DNA from: Microvirga sp. SRT01
Lineage (GTDB): Bacteria; Pseudomonadota; Alphaproteobacteria; Sphingomonadales; Sphingomonadaceae
Direction: 5' to 3'
DNA length: 64,000 nucleotides
Assembly: GCA_018139225.1 (NCBI GenBank)
Contig: JAGSNX010000003.1
Coordinates: forward strand, 1 to 64,000
Position 1 is the stretch's first letter. Each line of letters opens with the position of its first letter. The notes beneath the pieces are model-generated. The model worked only from the letters and a program-made list of their open reading frames with translations, did not search any database and had not been told where the DNA came from. A program made the position numbers and the translations under genes. Of the stretch, positions 63,544 to 64,000 are shown piece by piece.

Positions 63544-64000
63544 AACGCCGGCGCCTGCCGCAACTGCTGGTACGCCGCGATCACCCGTTGCAGTTCGCCC
63601 TCGTGGCTGCGGTCGCCGCCGTTCCGGTCGGGGTGGAACTTGCGCACCAGCTCCGAATAGCGCCGCCGCAGTCCCGCGCGGTCGGCATCGGGGGCCAGCC
63701 CCAGCACCTTCAGGCTGGCGCGGTCCTGCCCGGACAGGGGCTTGCCGTCATTACGCTCGGGCGCGGTTTCGCGGCGATAGCGCGCGGCGATCGCATCCAG
63801 CGGGTCGTGGAAATCGGCCCAGCGCGGTGCCTGATCGCCCGCCCCCGCGCGGGCGAAGGCGCGCGTCTCGCGCTCCCAGCCGGCGGTCGGACGCTGCGCC
63901 TCGTGGATCTCGTCCGCGGTCATGCCCTCGAAGAAATTATACTTCGCGTTGAACGCCCTGACATGATCCAGGCACATCCAGCGAAAGCGCGGCGGGCCGC
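63537..64000 (-). CDS. J-domain (DnaJ-like) protein, 5' end outside the window
   Basis: A partial gene: at least 154 codons are present and the frame stays open to the right edge (PRFRWMCLDHVRAFNAKYNFFEGM). The J domain is at the C-terminus: LKVLGLAPDADRAGLRRRYSELVRKFHPDRNGGDRSHEGELQRVIAAYQQL, with the HPD motif that stimulates Hsp70. J-last architecture is typical of small sphingomonad/rhizobial DnaJ-like proteins, and the FEGM.DEI segment before it is conserved there. Complete start not visible. Confidence 0.9.
   Translation of the reverse strand, partial: GPPRFRWMCLDHVRAFNAKYNFFEGMTADEIHEAQRPTAGWERETRAFARAGAGDQAPRWADFHDPLDAIAARYRRETAPERNDGKPLSGQDRASLKVLGLAPDADRAGLRRRYSELVRKFHPDRNGGDRSHEGELQRVIAAYQQLRQAPAFA

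Overview
This window looks like chromosomal DNA of a high-GC alphaproteobacterium of the order Sphingomonadales, most likely Sphingomonas or a close relative. The reasons are the base composition, the protein sequences, the many GTG/TTG starts in stop-start overlaps, short palindromic intergenic repeats of the type common in sphingomonads, and the gene sets (DUF4167 RNA-binding protein beside prmC-prfA, a cox cluster ending in DUF983-SURF1-thrC, a large TonB-dependent receptor). No phage, insertion sequence, CRISPR array, rRNA or tRNA was found. Most of the window is a dense housekeeping core.

Layout. 0.3-2.6 kb: polysaccharide flippase, CBS protein, small membrane protein. 2.9-8.1 kb (minus strand): DUF4167 protein, prmC, prfA, hisS. 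8.1-12.5 kb (plus): DUF1345 protein, M61 peptidase, ppa, a 53-residue CxxC/CxxC protein whose ribosome-binding site lies in a hairpin, and a TIGR02466-type oxygenase. 12.6-15.8 kb (minus): ispG, then an AbrB antitoxin, frameshifted PIN toxin, EamA transporter and GNAT enzyme joined by GTGA overlaps. 15.8-18.8 kb (plus): acyltransferase, isoaspartyl peptidase and S1/P1 nuclease in an overlapping operon. 18.8-20.8 kb (minus): SPFH protein, ribbon-helix-helix protein, alpha/beta hydrolase. 21.1-25.7 kb (minus): ybgC-tolQ-tolR-tolA-tolB-pal. 25.8-27.3 kb: VOC protein and nitronate monooxygenase.

27.4-29.7 kb is a loosely packed accessory pocket: an unrecognised small gene, a decayed HNH-type toxin tip with a SUKH-like immunity gene, and about 1 kb without genes. 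29.7-36.7 kb: lysC and ubiG (divergent), an AI-2E family permease, lepB, acpS, pdxJ, a serine hydrolase and pyrE. 37.0-50.2 kb: the cytochrome c oxidase cluster (coxB, ctaD; then ctaB, a small membrane protein, ctaG, ctaE, DUF983, SURF1), thrC and an RNA methyltransferase. The cox cluster is split by a terminator and a 4-kb block (DUF1800, DUF1501, DUF2490). 50.5-53.2 kb: Crp/Fnr regulator, ccmB, ccmA, zincin-like protease, pterin dehydratase. 53.6-60.6 kb: SDR enzyme, a two-gene osmoprotectant ABC system with fused permease and binding protein, TonB receptor, YihY protein. 60.6-64 kb: AI-2E family protein with an extra C-terminal domain, MaoC dehydratase, ModE-like regulator, and a J-domain protein running off the right edge.

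The least explained items are the hairpin-controlled CxxC mini-protein, the toxin-antitoxin pair wired into a transporter/acetyltransferase operon, the SPFH/RHH/hydrolase operon, the DUF1800-DUF1501 block inside the cox cluster, and the AI-2E fusion. All functional calls are by sequence recognition alone; no database search was run.
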